Below, piece after piece: positions 43,475 to 52,448 of a stretch of 64,000 nucleotides of DNA (position 1 is its first letter; every line of letters begins with the position of its first letter). The notes beneath the pieces were generated by a model. The model did no database searches, had not been told where the DNA came from, and saw nothing but the letters and a program-made list of their open reading frames with translations. The DNA lies in contig JBCDKJ010000003.1 of assembly GCA_038746745.1 (NCBI GenBank), forward strand, positions 1-64,000, written 5' to 3'. Both the position numbers and the translations under genes were made by a program. The stretch comes from JANQIO01 sp038746745 (lineage in GTDB: Bacteria; Pseudomonadota; Gammaproteobacteria; Pseudomonadales; Halieaceae).

Positions 43475-44443
43475 ATGAAAGTATTCGCTTCTCACCGATT
43501 ACCTGGCAACGGTCTTGAAACGCTGGCCCAGCACTGCGATCTGCGGGTCTGGCCTCGTGAAGAACCCGTCCCCAATGCTGAGTTGATACATAGCCTGTCC
43601 GACTGTGACGGGTTTATATGTCTGCTCACAAATCGCGTGAATCGCGATCTACTGACGCACTGTCCGCGTTTGCGGTTTGTTTCCAGCATGTCCGTTGGCG
43701 TCGATCATGTGGATGTCCCGGCGCTCACGGCCCGTGGCATTCCACTGGGCAATACACCCGGTGTGCTGGTGGACACGACTGCCGAGTTGGCACTGGCACT
43801 GATACTGGCGGCGGCACGTCGCATTCCCGAGGCAGACCGATTTGTCCGTGCTGGTAACTGGCGCCCCGAGCTACCCTGGCGCCCGGATATGATGGTAGGC
43901 AAGGACCTTGCGGGTGCGACGCTGGGGTTGGTCGGCCTGGGTGCCATCGGACAGGCAGTGGCTCACAGAGCGCAGGCCTTTGGCATGCGGGTCATCGCTT
44001 GGAACCGCACGGCCAAGGACGTCGCAGGCGTTCGCAACGTATCGCTGTCTGAGCTATTGGAAACCTCGGACGTGGTATCTGTTCATGTGGCGCTGACCGA
44101 AGCCACTCGCAACCTGATTGACGCCAACGCTATTGCTGCGATGAAACCCGGGGCCATTCTGGTGAACACTGCTCGGGGTGGCATCGTAGACGAGGCGGCA
44201 CTGGCCGATGCACTCAAAGATCAGCGCTTGTTCAGCGCCGGTGTTGATGTTTTTGAGACCGAGCCAGTAGAGATGGACAGCCCGCTACTCGCGCTGGAGA
44301 ATGTTGTGGTAGCGCCGCATATCGGCAGTGCTACGGAGCGAACGCGCGCACGCATGGCAGACCTGGCCGTAGCCAACGCGCTTGCTGCATTGGAGGGTAA
44401 GCCTATGCCCCACTGCGTTAATCCGGAAGTGTACAGCGCCTGA
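43475..44443 (+). CDS. D-isomer-specific 2-hydroxyacid dehydrogenase (glyoxylate/hydroxypyruvate reductase-like)
   Basis: A 322-residue NAD(P)H-dependent reductase. The nucleotide-binding motif is GLVGLGAIGQAVA; catalytic residues are Arg in NTARGGIVDE, Glu in DVFETEPVEMDSPLL and His in VVAPHIGSAT. Substrate-side segment VSSMSVGVDHVDVPAL is typical of glyoxylate or hydroxypyruvate reductases of the GyaR/GRHPR kind. Cofactor preference is not certain, but the basic residue after the second strand (AWNRT) suggests NADPH. Convergent with the lipoprotein gene at 44457. Confidence 0.92.
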   Translation: MKVFASHRLPGNGLETLAQHCDLRVWPREEPVPNAELIHSLSDCDGFICLLTNRVNRDLLTHCPRLRFVSSMSVGVDHVDVPALTARGIPLGNTPGVLVDTTAELALALILAAARRIPEADRFVRAGNWRPELPWRPDMMVGKDLAGATLGLVGLGAIGQAVAHRAQAFGMRVIAWNRTAKDVAGVRNVSLSELLETSDVVSVHVALTEATRNLIDANAIAAMKPGAILVNTARGGIVDEAALADALKDQRLFSAGVDVFETEPVEMDSPLLALENVVVAPHIGSATERTRARMADLAVANALAALEGKPMPHCVNPEVYSA

Positions 44444-44456
44444 CCAGCCTGATGGC

Positions 44457-45038
44457 TTAACTGCTATCGGCTTTGGGCAGGTCTCTGAACGCACGGCCAA
44501 CCCCGATGCCCAGCAGCCGCTCCGCGCGACCACGATCCGGGTCGTTTGCATTGGCAACAATCTTGGTGATCACACCGCGCCAGACCTCACGCCCGGTATC
44601 GCCGCTGTTGAACTGCAGAGCGATATTGCGGGTTTCCTTAACGCCGCCCAGAGCTATTACATTGTCACGCTCGGCCTGACTGATATTGGTGTTTGGTCGG
44701 ATACCGGCGCGACTCGCCACGTTGGTCGCCTGGCCTGCGGGTGCGCCGAGGCGAATGCCCGGTGCAAAGATATAGTCGACGGTGAAGTCACCCTCGCGCT
44801 CCACGCGCTTATAGCCCTTGGCTGCCAGCTTCTCGTCCACAACATCACGCAAAATCGGGTCGATGACGTAAATGGCGTCGCGACTGTAGTAGAAGTTGCT
44901 TTCGAAGGGCTCGCTGCGCCAGGCATAGGTTTTGAAGCCGCCAGCGGCGAACTCATCTGAGTCCCAAACATCCACTTCAACAGAGGCGCACGCGGCAATG
45001 AAGCACGCGGTGAATAGGCTAAGCAGAGAACGTTTCAT
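44457..45038 (-). CDS. DUF4136 lipoprotein
   Basis: A 193-residue lipoprotein with signal peptide and lipobox (LFTACFIAACASVEVDV). The mature part contains the DUF4136 features AGGFKTYAWRSE near the start, IRDVVDEKL-like helix (ILRDVVDEKLAAKGYKRVE), DFTVDYIFAPGIRL and the closing helix with strand EVWRGVITKIV. The function is unknown in the family; such proteins are outer-membrane lipoproteins. Divergent from the LysR gene across about 180 bases. Confidence 0.85.
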   Translation of the reverse strand: MKRSLLSLFTACFIAACASVEVDVWDSDEFAAGGFKTYAWRSEPFESNFYYSRDAIYVIDPILRDVVDEKLAAKGYKRVEREGDFTVDYIFAPGIRLGAPAGQATNVASRAGIRPNTNISQAERDNVIALGGVKETRNIALQFNSGDTGREVWRGVITKIVANANDPDRGRAERLLGIGVGRAFRDLPKADSS

Positions 45039-45215
45039 CGGGGAACCACGCTGACAGCTGAAGCGAAAGTGTAGGACCGGCAGGGCGGGGATTCAAGGCG
45101 CTGAAGTCGGGGCAGAGACCGCGGTCACAGCGGGGCTTTAGCACTATGGCGCAACGCTGAGCGATGTTTATACTCGGCCTGTTAATGCGACAGGGCTCCA
45201 CCGATACGCCTGCAC

Positions 45216-46175
45216 ATGCTGTCACGCCTACTGTTACAGACCGACCTGAACCTTCTACTGGCGTTACAGGTCCTGCTGGAAGAGCGCAATATCACCCGCG
45301 CTGCTGAGCGCCTGGGGGTGTCGCAGCCCGCACTGAACAAAACCCTGCAAAAGTTGCGCGAGACTTTTGCCGATGAGCTGTTTACTCGCACCGAAGAGGG
45401 CCTGGTGCCCACTCCTCGCACCGAGCAGCTCGCCAAGGGCCTGCCCGAGGCGTTGGAGCAGTTGGACACCGTACTGCAACCTGATGCCTTCGATCCGGCC
45501 AGCTTTGATGGCGCCTTCAGGCTGGCCATGCCGCCCATGTTTACCGAGGTACTGCTGCCAGGGCTTATGACAACGCTGGCCGAGCGCGCGCCCAACGTGC
45601 GCATTATCAGCGGAGACGTTGGTATCGATTTTCAGGAGAAGCTGAAGCTCGGTGAAATTGATTTTGCCATCGCAGTGATTGAGCGCACAGATACGGATGT
45701 GCACGCTGAGCCCCTGCGCACCATTAGCCCGCGCTGTTACCTTCGCAAGAAGCACCCGCTCATTAAGAAGACCATCACACTGAAAGACTTTCTCGCTTAT
45801 CCCCACGTGCGTCTCTATTTGCCGGGCCTAGGGCGCGAAAACCTTGGGCTGGTCGACGAAGTGCTGGCCGAGCGCGGCCTCTATCGCAATGTGATTTTGG
45901 AAACGACCCAGTTTGCCCCTGCGGTGGGCGTGTTGGCTAATACCGATAGCATCCTTATCGCAAACGCCGGCCTCGCCAAAAGCCCTGCTGTTGCAGGAAC
46001 CGTGGAGGTACAGCCGATCCCTGACGAACTGGCCCGCCTTTTCGCAGGGCACAGTGGCGGAAAGCGCACCCGACTGGCCTTGGTCCGCCATACCCGCACC
46101 TCCAACAGCGAACCCCATCAGTGGCTTCGAAAACTGCTGGTAGAAATTCTCTCGGAACAGGAGACGGTGGCGTAG
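45216..46175 (+). CDS. LysR-type transcription regulator
   Basis: A 319-residue regulator. The N-terminal winged helix-turn-helix spans residues 8-65 with ALQVLLEERNITRAAERLGV and QPALNKTLQKLRETF. The effector-binding domain follows (FRLAMPPMFTEVLLPGL; PHVRLYLPGLG). It resembles the NodD/LinR-type group with a strong ITRAAERLGVSQPALN helix. It is divergent from the DUF4136 lipoprotein and convergent with the SDR gene, so its target is not obvious from position; an effect on its own promoter region is the default expectation. Confidence 0.9.
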   Translation: MLSRLLLQTDLNLLLALQVLLEERNITRAAERLGVSQPALNKTLQKLRETFADELFTRTEEGLVPTPRTEQLAKGLPEALEQLDTVLQPDAFDPASFDGAFRLAMPPMFTEVLLPGLMTTLAERAPNVRIISGDVGIDFQEKLKLGEIDFAIAVIERTDTDVHAEPLRTISPRCYLRKKHPLIKKTITLKDFLAYPHVRLYLPGLGRENLGLVDEVLAERGLYRNVILETTQFAPAVGVLANTDSILIANAGLAKSPAVAGTVEVQPIPDELARLFAGHSGGKRTRLALVRHTRTSNSEPHQWLRKLLVEILSEQETVA

Positions 46176-46282
46176 CAGGCGCAAGAGGCCTGACCATCGT
46201 GCTGGTCGAGATGCCTGCTTTGCTTGCAAGCAGTGTCCACTCTGGCTCTTGCTTATGGCGATTGCATGTGTGGTTGCATCGT

Positions 46283-47089
46283 CTACGTCGAAAAGCCGCT
46301 GAGGATGTCTTCCATCGCGTCGATCAGCACACGGTTTTTCTGTGCATCAAGTGCATCTGGATGCGGATCTGAGAACTGACCGAGGTCGTTGTCGAAGTAG
46401 CGACCAGTTGCCTCTGCGAACTCGTCGGAGAGAGCTGCTCTACAGAGTATGTCGACGCCAGTTGAGATGTCTTTGCCGGCCGATCCGTAGGCATCTCTCA
46501 CCATTTTGGTTGCGAGAAACGAGCCTGGGTTTACGGCGATGATGGCGGGCTGTTTGTTGCCAAGTGACCTGCCGAGATAGTGAGACCAGCCGGTTATCGC
46601 AAGCTTGCTTTGTGCATAGGCTTCGCCATCGCTAAGTGCTTTCCTGCCCCAGAGCGCTTCTAAATCAAGGCTTGCCTGCGCCGCGGACGACAGATTCACC
46701 ACTCTTGCGCCGTCCGGGAAATAGGGTAAAAGCTGCTTTACCAGTTTGTACGGAGATAGCGTGTTCACGACAAATCGGGCATCCAGTCCCGATGGCAATC
46801 GCGGCTGCTGCGTTTTGAAAACACCAGCGTTGTTTATCAGTACGTGGATGTCGATGGAGCTACTGAGTAGCTGCTGCGCCAGACTGTGCTGCCCGCTAAG
46901 ATCCGCCAGGTCAGATTGAAATCCTAGCACCGGCTGCTCTGATGATTCGGTGAGTTCAGAAACGGCTCGTGCAAGCTTTTCGTCGCTGCGTCCGTGTAGC
47001 AGCACGCGGTGACCCTGTGCCGCTAGAGATTTGGCAGTTTCCCACCCGATGCCGTCGGTGGAACCCGTAATCAATATCGTTTTTGACAC
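46283..47089 (-). CDS. Short-chain dehydrogenase/reductase
   Basis: A 268-residue SDR. Cofactor motif TGSTDGIGWETAK, structural NNAGVF, catalytic Ser in RVVNLSSAAQ and YAQSK for the Tyr/Lys pair. The frame extends to 47128, but GTG 47089 has AAGGAG nine bases upstream and starts right before the first strand. It is the third gene of a minus-strand operon with the flavoprotein (four bases upstream) and the CmcJ/NvfI-like gene. The RDH/WWOX-like sequence pattern suggests a retinol or xenobiotic-type SDR, but substrate is unknown. Confidence 0.9.
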   Translation of the reverse strand: MSKTILITGSTDGIGWETAKSLAAQGHRVLLHGRSDEKLARAVSELTESSEQPVLGFQSDLADLSGQHSLAQQLLSSSIDIHVLINNAGVFKTQQPRLPSGLDARFVVNTLSPYKLVKQLLPYFPDGARVVNLSSAAQASLDLEALWGRKALSDGEAYAQSKLAITGWSHYLGRSLGNKQPAIIAVNPGSFLATKMVRDAYGSAGKDISTGVDILCRAALSDEFAEATGRYFDNDLGQFSDPHPDALDAQKNRVLIDAMEDILSGFST

Positions 47090-47093
47090 TGTG

Positions 47094-48092
47094 TCATTCT
47101 CCTTGTTGGAAGTGCGGCAGAATGTCATCTGCCAGGCGCTTCAGCGTGTCCTCAATATCTGCGTGATTGAATCTCAGATTCAAAGCGACATGATTGACGC
47201 CAATGGTTCTTCTGGAAAGCAGGTACTTTTTCAAATGCCGTGTGCCGGTTCGCATGCCCAGGTGAATCGGTGTCGGAGGCTCTCCAGCGTCTGCGGATAG
47301 ATCGACATAGAGCGGTTCCATGACTGGCTTAATGCCGGCATTAGCAGCGGCGCTGGCGTCGCGATAGTGACGAATAAGAGAAGCCTGCTGCGCCTGTGGG
47401 CGCGGGTATGTCATCCAGCCATCCCCGTGGCTGGCGATCCAGTCGGATGATTGCTGGCTTGCGCCTGTAATTAGCAGTGGCAGCTTTTTGCTAAGCGGCT
47501 TCGGCAGCATATCGATATCGCCGCACGTCCTGCCCATAGCGCTGTTATGCCGTGGATAGGGTGTTGCCAGCGTTCGCAGGTAGTCATAGCCATCACGGAA
47601 TCGTTGGCCTCGATCGCTGAAGGACTTCCCAAACGCGGGGAACTCCTCGGGCCGATCGCCGGAGGCGATACCAAGAATCAGTCTGCCTGCAGAGAGTGTG
47701 TCAATGGAGTGCGCTGCCTTGGCGACGTCTACGGGATGGCGCAGACTTAAAATCAGGCTCGCTATGCCCAGCGATATCTTCGTCGTACAGGCACAGAGAG
47801 CGCCAAGGTACACCAGCGGATCGAAGAGTTGCCCTGCATCGCCGAAGGTCGGCACATTGAAGGGAACATCCCTGAGCCAAAGGGCACGGAAGCCCAGTGC
47901 CTCGGCCAGCTGCGCGCGCTCGATATGACGCTCCATATCGGGTACGGGATCGTTTGGATAATGCGCAATAGGTACGACGAGCCCGAGACTCAGGCGCCCT
48001 GCTGTGAAAACCTTGTTGTAGCCGACATTAATCGGCGCAAACGTGGCTGTTGCTGTACCCCCCTGATCCAGCAGGGCACTTAAATTATTCAT
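47094..48092 (-). CDS. Luciferase-like (LLM) flavin-dependent oxidoreductase
   Basis: A 332-residue TIM-barrel monooxygenase using reduced FMN or F420-like flavin. Family segments are LGFRALWLRDVPFN, CTTKISLGIASLILSLRHP, DTLSAGRLILGIASGDRPEEF, FGKSFSDRGQRFRDG and LLITGASQQSSDW. ATG 48092 overlaps the upstream stop by eight bases; the frame opens three codons earlier at TTG. Substrate unknown; LLM enzymes attack aldehydes, sulfonates and xenobiotics. No flavin reductase gene is adjacent. Confidence 0.9.
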   Translation of the reverse strand: MNNLSALLDQGGTATATFAPINVGYNKVFTAGRLSLGLVVPIAHYPNDPVPDMERHIERAQLAEALGFRALWLRDVPFNVPTFGDAGQLFDPLVYLGALCACTTKISLGIASLILSLRHPVDVAKAAHSIDTLSAGRLILGIASGDRPEEFPAFGKSFSDRGQRFRDGYDYLRTLATPYPRHNSAMGRTCGDIDMLPKPLSKKLPLLITGASQQSSDWIASHGDGWMTYPRPQAQQASLIRHYRDASAAANAGIKPVMEPLYVDLSADAGEPPTPIHLGMRTGTRHLKKYLLSRRTIGVNHVALNLRFNHADIEDTLKRLADDILPHFQQGE

Positions 48093-48870
48093 AGCTGACA
48101 ATGGTCCTGGTCTCTATGCTCTGCCGCCGGGTTGCAGAAGCAGGCGTGCTCAACAGGTCAAGCGCGCTATGAGCGACTTGCGGACGACCCTGGCTGTCAT
48201 AAATATTGAAGATCGCGACGTCGTCGGGCGTCATGTCAGACATGAAGAACCACCGATGCCCCGGGTTGGCAGCAACGCCAAGGATGTTTCCCAGACGGTC
48301 GGGGTATTTCAACTGAATGTCGATCCAGTCGTCTGAGTCCATGCTCTGCGGATCGATGAAGCCTAGTGGAGATGACTTGACGGTGTGCTCGAGGGGTCGC
48401 CATACGTTGACGAACGCGTAGCCCTTTGTGCGCAATGCTTTGGCTCTGGATTCACCAACGACATCCTCGAGCCGCTGTTCCGCGCCTTCCGCGCTGTAAT
48501 CAGCATGAACGTTTCTAGCTGGCCTGCGCATGGCAGTGGGATCATCGATGCGCACAGTGTTATCAAACACGATGACATCCTTCGCGCCAATTTTTGCTTT
48601 CAGCAGGGCCTCGACCTCCCGGTTATACGCGACCTCCCAGTCTTCCGAAGTGGGTATTATGCTGACCTTGGATGGTGATTCTGTGAACAGCACGCCATTG
48701 GAGCTGAACGTAGGCAGCCTAGCTGCTGTTCGGCGCAGGTCGGTTGCACAGATCTTTGTAGGCACCAACTCGGGCGATATCAGTTCTCCTACTGCACCGT
48801 CAGGATCGAACTCAAAGAACTGCACTTCGTCTTTAACGACGTGATAGTTAACACTTGCGATGGTATTCAT
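48085..48870 (-). CDS. CmcJ/NvfI-like oxidoreductase family protein
   Basis: A 261-residue protein with the signature of the CmcJ/NvfI family (cephamycin 7-alpha-methoxylation protein and fungal meroterpenoid enzymes): RNVHADYSAEGAEQRL, FVNVWRPLEHTV, GHRWFFMSDMTPDDVAIF and YDSQGRPQVAHSALDL. Some members are non-heme iron, 2-oxoglutarate-dependent oxygenases; HAD and late His residues here could be the ligands. ATG 48870 has GGAG nine bases upstream. It is first in the operon with the LLM and SDR genes and divergent from a LysR regulator across an A+T-rich 127-base gap, so that LysR probably controls it. Confidence 0.78.
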   Translation of the reverse strand: MNTIASVNYHVVKDEVQFFEFDPDGAVGELISPELVPTKICATDLRRTAARLPTFSSNGVLFTESPSKVSIIPTSEDWEVAYNREVEALLKAKIGAKDVIVFDNTVRIDDPTAMRRPARNVHADYSAEGAEQRLEDVVGESRAKALRTKGYAFVNVWRPLEHTVKSSPLGFIDPQSMDSDDWIDIQLKYPDRLGNILGVAANPGHRWFFMSDMTPDDVAIFNIYDSQGRPQVAHSALDLLSTPASATRRQSIETRTIVSYE

Positions 48871-48997
48871 TGTGCTGTGCTCCACGGCTAGCGGCCCACT
48901 GCGGGCGACCCGATCGTTTCACAACACTTTATTTGTTAGTTTTATCTATTAAAATGGCCAAATATTGAAATCAGTATATAGATTTTAAATATAATAA

Positions 48998-49915
48998 ATG
49001 GATACAGACTGCCTAAAAGTATTTGTGGTTGCTGCCGAGACGCTGAACATCAGCGAGGCAGGGCGACAGTTGGGTATTGCACCTGCGGTTGCAGGCGCCC
49101 GCCTGGCAAAGCTGGAGAAAACGCTTGCTGCCGATCTTCTTCATCGGTCCACACGGAAGGTATCCCTATCTCTTGAAGGGCAGGAGTTTCTTCCTTACGC
49201 GAGGGAAATCCTCGCACAAGAGAGCTCCGCTTTAGCAGCACTGGGGCATGGCAGTGGAGATGCCCAAGGTACGATACGTTTTGCAGCGCCGAGCACTTTC
49301 GCCCAAATCTATATTGCGCCGCTGTTGCCTGACTTTTTTGAGCGACACCCGCAAGTATCGGTGGAGCTGCGACTATCTGACTCTCGTGTCCCTCTTATTG
49401 AAGGCGGGTTTGATCTGGCACTCCGTAACTACACCATAGAAGACAGCGCACTGGTTGGGCGCAGATTAGCTGATGACACACGAGTTTTATGCGCATCGCC
49501 AGAGTATCTGAGCAAGAATGGGGTGCCAGAGAATCCGGAAGACCTTTCGCAACACACACTGCTTACCTTTATGGGGACTGCATCGCGTCAGTTAACATCC
49601 AAAACCCACCAGCGCGCTTGTACCTTTCCTCCCTCTGATAGTTCTCCCCGCTTGGTATGCGATGACGGTGCCAGCATGCGCATCGCAGCGGCGGCGGGCG
49701 TGGGAATCTGCATGAGCTCGCTTTGGAGCATTGACAGAGAGCTTCAGTCTGGACAGTTGGTGAGGGTGTTGCCTGACTACGTGGTCGACGAGGACGCTGC
49801 TATTTGGCTGCTTTATCCAAAGTCTAATGCGCTGACAAATAAGGTCCGTGTCTTTATTGATTATCTGATCGAATATTTGCAGCCAGCGCTCACCACACTA
49901 AACGCACACGCATAG
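48998..49915 (+). CDS. LysR-type transcription regulator, divergent from oxidoreductase operon
   Basis: A 305-residue regulator with helix-turn-helix VVAAETLNISEAGRQLGIAPAVAGARLAKLE and an effector domain (IRFAAPSTFAQIYIAPLLPDFF split here; VELRLSDSRVPLIEGGFDLALR). The pattern HRSTRKVSLSLEGQEF is characteristic of the DsdC/CrgA-like group. The A+T-rich gap it shares with the CmcJ/NvfI-like gene (48871-48997) is the usual layout of a LysR gene and its target operon. GST follows three bases downstream. Confidence 0.92.
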   Translation: MDTDCLKVFVVAAETLNISEAGRQLGIAPAVAGARLAKLEKTLAADLLHRSTRKVSLSLEGQEFLPYAREILAQESSALAALGHGSGDAQGTIRFAAPSTFAQIYIAPLLPDFFERHPQVSVELRLSDSRVPLIEGGFDLALRNYTIEDSALVGRRLADDTRVLCASPEYLSKNGVPENPEDLSQHTLLTFMGTASRQLTSKTHQRACTFPPSDSSPRLVCDDGASMRIAAAAGVGICMSSLWSIDRELQSGQLVRVLPDYVVDEDAAIWLLYPKSNALTNKVRVFIDYLIEYLQPALTTLNAHA

Positions 49916-49918
49916 AGA

Positions 49919-50515
49919 ATGAAAGTTTACGGAGATATCCAATCGGGCAACTGCTACAAAGTCGCACTGGTATGCGCGCTGCTGGATATCGCACATGACT
50001 GGATAGCGGTAGACGTGCTGGGCGACGAAACCAGCACCGAGTCATTTCTCGCAAAAAACCCTAACGGCAAGATACCTGTAATTGAGCTGGATGATGGGCG
50101 AAGCCTCTGGGAATCTAATGCCATCGTGAATTTCCTTGCGCGAGACTCCCACTTGCTGCCCGACGATTCCTTTCTGTTGGCAAAAGTGCAGCAGTGGCAG
50201 TTCTTTGAGCAATACAGCCATGAGCCCTATATCGCGGTGGCAAGGTTCATAGCCAAATACCTCGGCTTACCGCAAGAGCGGCGCAATGAGTACGAGTCAC
50301 TGCAGGCTGGCGGGCACAGGGCGCTTGGCGTCTTGGACGCGCAGTTGCAGCGGACTCCCTACCTGATCGGCGAATGTCTCACCACGGCAGACATCTCCCT
50401 GTATGCCTATACCCACGTCGCTGACGAGGGCGGCTTTGATCTTCGCGAGTACGCCGCGATACAACGCTGGCTGGCGGCGATTGCTGAGCAGCCGGGATAC
50501 ATAGGCATGGACTGA
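49919..50515 (+). CDS. Glutathione S-transferase
   Basis: A 198-residue two-domain enzyme conjugating glutathione to electrophiles. The thioredoxin-like part has NCYKVALVCALLDI, the cis-proline loop NPNGKIPVIE and the glutathione site LWESNAIVNFLA; the helical part ends with LIGECLTTADISLYAYTH, where the conserved N-capping Asp lies. It starts three bases after the LysR stop, so cotranscription is likely. A decayed copy of its N-terminal coding region is found at the far right of the window (about 63884-63949). Confidence 0.9.
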   Translation: MKVYGDIQSGNCYKVALVCALLDIAHDWIAVDVLGDETSTESFLAKNPNGKIPVIELDDGRSLWESNAIVNFLARDSHLLPDDSFLLAKVQQWQFFEQYSHEPYIAVARFIAKYLGLPQERRNEYESLQAGGHRALGVLDAQLQRTPYLIGECLTTADISLYAYTHVADEGGFDLREYAAIQRWLAAIAEQPGYIGMD

Positions 50516-50581
50516 ACAGGGATATGCTGGAGGAAGACACCCAAGACTGGTTTCTTTGCAACACGTTCTCATGGCATCGCT

Positions 50582-51226
50582 ATGGGAAATGACGGCGAGC
50601 TTGGACCCACAGCCGCGATGGGCGCTGACAGCTCGGATGACCTTGCTCTCTCGTTCGAAAGTGATGTTCACAACGACGATTCCAGCACAGTCACAGAAAA
50701 TCCCCAGGCCATGCCGCCGTCGCAGCATCGATGGGTTGATGAACTTTATCGTAGGCATGCGGGAAACTTACTTGGGTATATAAGGAAGCTCGTTGGCGGT
50801 GGGCCACCCGATCCACAGGATATCGTGCATGCAGCGTTTGAGAAGCTGGCCAGCCTTGATGGCCCTGAGCGAGTAAAAAATCCCCATGCGTTTTTGTGGA
50901 GAACCGCCCAGAACATCCTTTCTTCTGAGAGCCGATCAGCATCCGTACGAACTCGCCATGTAGCCAACGTCACTGACGTCTTCTATACAGATGGAGGTAA
51001 CCAAGTAGACCCCGAGCGCGTCTTACTCGCTAATAGAGAGCTCACAGCGATTGTGAGGGCGCTGGAGACCATGCCTAAGAAACGGCGTACGGTATTTCTA
51101 CTAAGTCGTGTAGAGGGCTTGTCTCTGATAGAAATCAGCAAGCAATTGGGTATCTCGCGCCCTGCGGTATCGAAACGATTGCTACTTGCGTTGCAAGACC
51201 TTCGCAGAGCGGTAGACGGAATATGA
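50582..51226 (+). CDS. ECF sigma factor, cassette 1 (FecI-like)
   Basis: A 214-residue RNA polymerase sigma factor of the FecI-like group controlling iron or nutrient receptors. A 45-residue acidic, disordered N-terminal stretch precedes region 2 (WVDELYRRHAGNLLGYIRKL; PQDIVHAAFEKLAS; AFLWRTAQNILSSE), and region 4 has MPKKRRTVFLLSRVEGLSLIEISKQLGI and RPAVSKRLLLAL. The real start could be later, since the first 40 residues are poor in structure. The FecR gene overlaps by four bases. The paralogue is at 59541. Confidence 0.9.
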   Translation: MGNDGELGPTAAMGADSSDDLALSFESDVHNDDSSTVTENPQAMPPSQHRWVDELYRRHAGNLLGYIRKLVGGGPPDPQDIVHAAFEKLASLDGPERVKNPHAFLWRTAQNILSSESRSASVRTRHVANVTDVFYTDGGNQVDPERVLLANRELTAIVRALETMPKKRRTVFLLSRVEGLSLIEISKQLGISRPAVSKRLLLALQDLRRAVDGI

Positions 51227-52248
51227 GTAGACAGATCGACACATCATACGCGATATCGGATGACCTAATGAATGAAGCCACCGAATGGCTGATCCGATGC
51301 TCAATTGATGACTGCAAAGCTCAGGATATACGCGCGCTAGAGGCATGGCTGAAAAGCGACGAAGCGCATCAGGTAGCTTATGAGCTTGCCGATCTGAACT
51401 GGCAAAAATTTGGCCAGGTGCCTCATTCCCAGCTTTCACAGGCCTGGTTTGATCGGCGCAGCGCTTCGTCATCCACATCTGTGCTCGTAGATAGCGTTGT
51501 AACGTGGCGTCGCCCTGGGTTCTGGAGCGGCGTTACCTCGGCTACCGCCGTATTTCTTCTAGCGTTAATAGTGGTTCTAGTCAGGGATGACCAGGCTGTA
51601 ACGGCCTACAGTACCGGCATTGCCGAAACCAATGACGTGACGCTGGAGGACGGCACGGTTATGACGCTCGGTGCAAAAACGAGCGTAGATGTTACCTTCA
51701 CCAAGACCAGTCGCGAGGTGGCGCTTTCCCGGGGTGAGGTTTTCTTCACTGTTGTTTCTAATCCAGATCGGCCATTTATTGTGTCCAGTGCGGGCATGAG
51801 TATCACTGTAGTGGGTACGATTTTTGAGGTCTCAAGGGCCGACGCTTCTGTTGGTGTGGCGGTGGTGGAAGGTGCTGTCGACGTCGCTGCCATTGCAAAG
51901 TCGGTAAACAGCGACGCCCTGCGCCTCATGAAAGGGCAGCGTGTGAACGCTGTTCAGGGCGTCTTGTCTGCAGTTGAGCCTGTGGCTCTTGAATCGATAG
52001 GGACTTGGCGGGAGGGCGAGTTGGCATACGTGAATGCCCCCCTGAGCGAGATCATCAGCGATGCTGATCGCTACTATGCTGGCGATGTAGTGTTAATGGA
52101 TGCATCTCTGGCTGATCTGACCGTAAGCCTTATTCTGGACGCGGGCGATATCGACGGTTTGTTAAAAACACTTGAAACCGCACTGCCAATACGAGTGAGC
52201 TATCTGACAGATGGCACGGTACTGATTACCAGGCCGCACGAAGAATAA
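51223..52248 (+). CDS. FecR-type transmembrane sigma regulator, cassette 1
   Basis: A 341-residue inner-membrane protein that passes a receptor signal to the sigma factor. The cytoplasmic N-terminus is DUF4880-like (ATEWLIRCSIDD; ALEAWLKSDEAHQVAYELAD), followed by one membrane helix (ATAVFLLALIVVLV), the periplasmic FecR strand domain (VTLEDGTVMTLGAKTSVDV; GEVFFTVVSNPDRPF; VVGTIFEVS; VVEGAVDV) and a C-terminal STN-like domain (ADRYYAGDVVLMDASLADL; GDIDGLLKTLETALPI). ATG overlaps the sigma stop (ATGA). Confidence 0.9.
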   Translation: MSRQIDTSYAISDDLMNEATEWLIRCSIDDCKAQDIRALEAWLKSDEAHQVAYELADLNWQKFGQVPHSQLSQAWFDRRSASSSTSVLVDSVVTWRRPGFWSGVTSATAVFLLALIVVLVRDDQAVTAYSTGIAETNDVTLEDGTVMTLGAKTSVDVTFTKTSREVALSRGEVFFTVVSNPDRPFIVSSAGMSITVVGTIFEVSRADASVGVAVVEGAVDVAAIAKSVNSDALRLMKGQRVNAVQGVLSAVEPVALESIGTWREGELAYVNAPLSEIISDADRYYAGDVVLMDASLADLTVSLILDAGDIDGLLKTLETALPIRVSYLTDGTVLITRPHEE

Positions 52249-52358
52249 ACGGTCGTTCTTTTTCAACTACCGGGTTGGACTGCCTAGCTCGGACTGCCCA
52301 GCATACCGTTTGCACCCAAGCGCGCAGCGAAAATAGACAAAATACTTTTCACCAAACA

Positions 52359-52404
52359 GACGCTAAAGCGTCTTACTCCTCAGATGCGACTGATTATCAG
52401 TCGC
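52359..52404. promoter_or_regulatory. Two adjacent palindromes between fecR-like and receptor gene, cassette 1
   Basis: GACGCTAAAGCGTC (52359-52372) and GCGACTGATTATCAGTCGC (52386-52404) are perfect inverted repeats with two- and three-base centres, in the 200-base gap before TonB receptor 1. They may be an operator or a transcript-processing hairpin. TGATTATCA at the centre resembles part of a Fur site, but the full Fur 7-1-7 pattern is not present. Confidence 0.5.
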
Positions 52405-52448
52405 TCAACAGACACGTCTGAATCTTATCGGATCGAGAGGAGCCTGAA

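Noticed and set aside
52386..52404. Fur box reading of the palindrome before receptor 1
   Set aside because: Only the nine-base centre TGATTATCA fits; the flanking GCGAC/GTCGC arms differ from the Fur 19-mer consensus.
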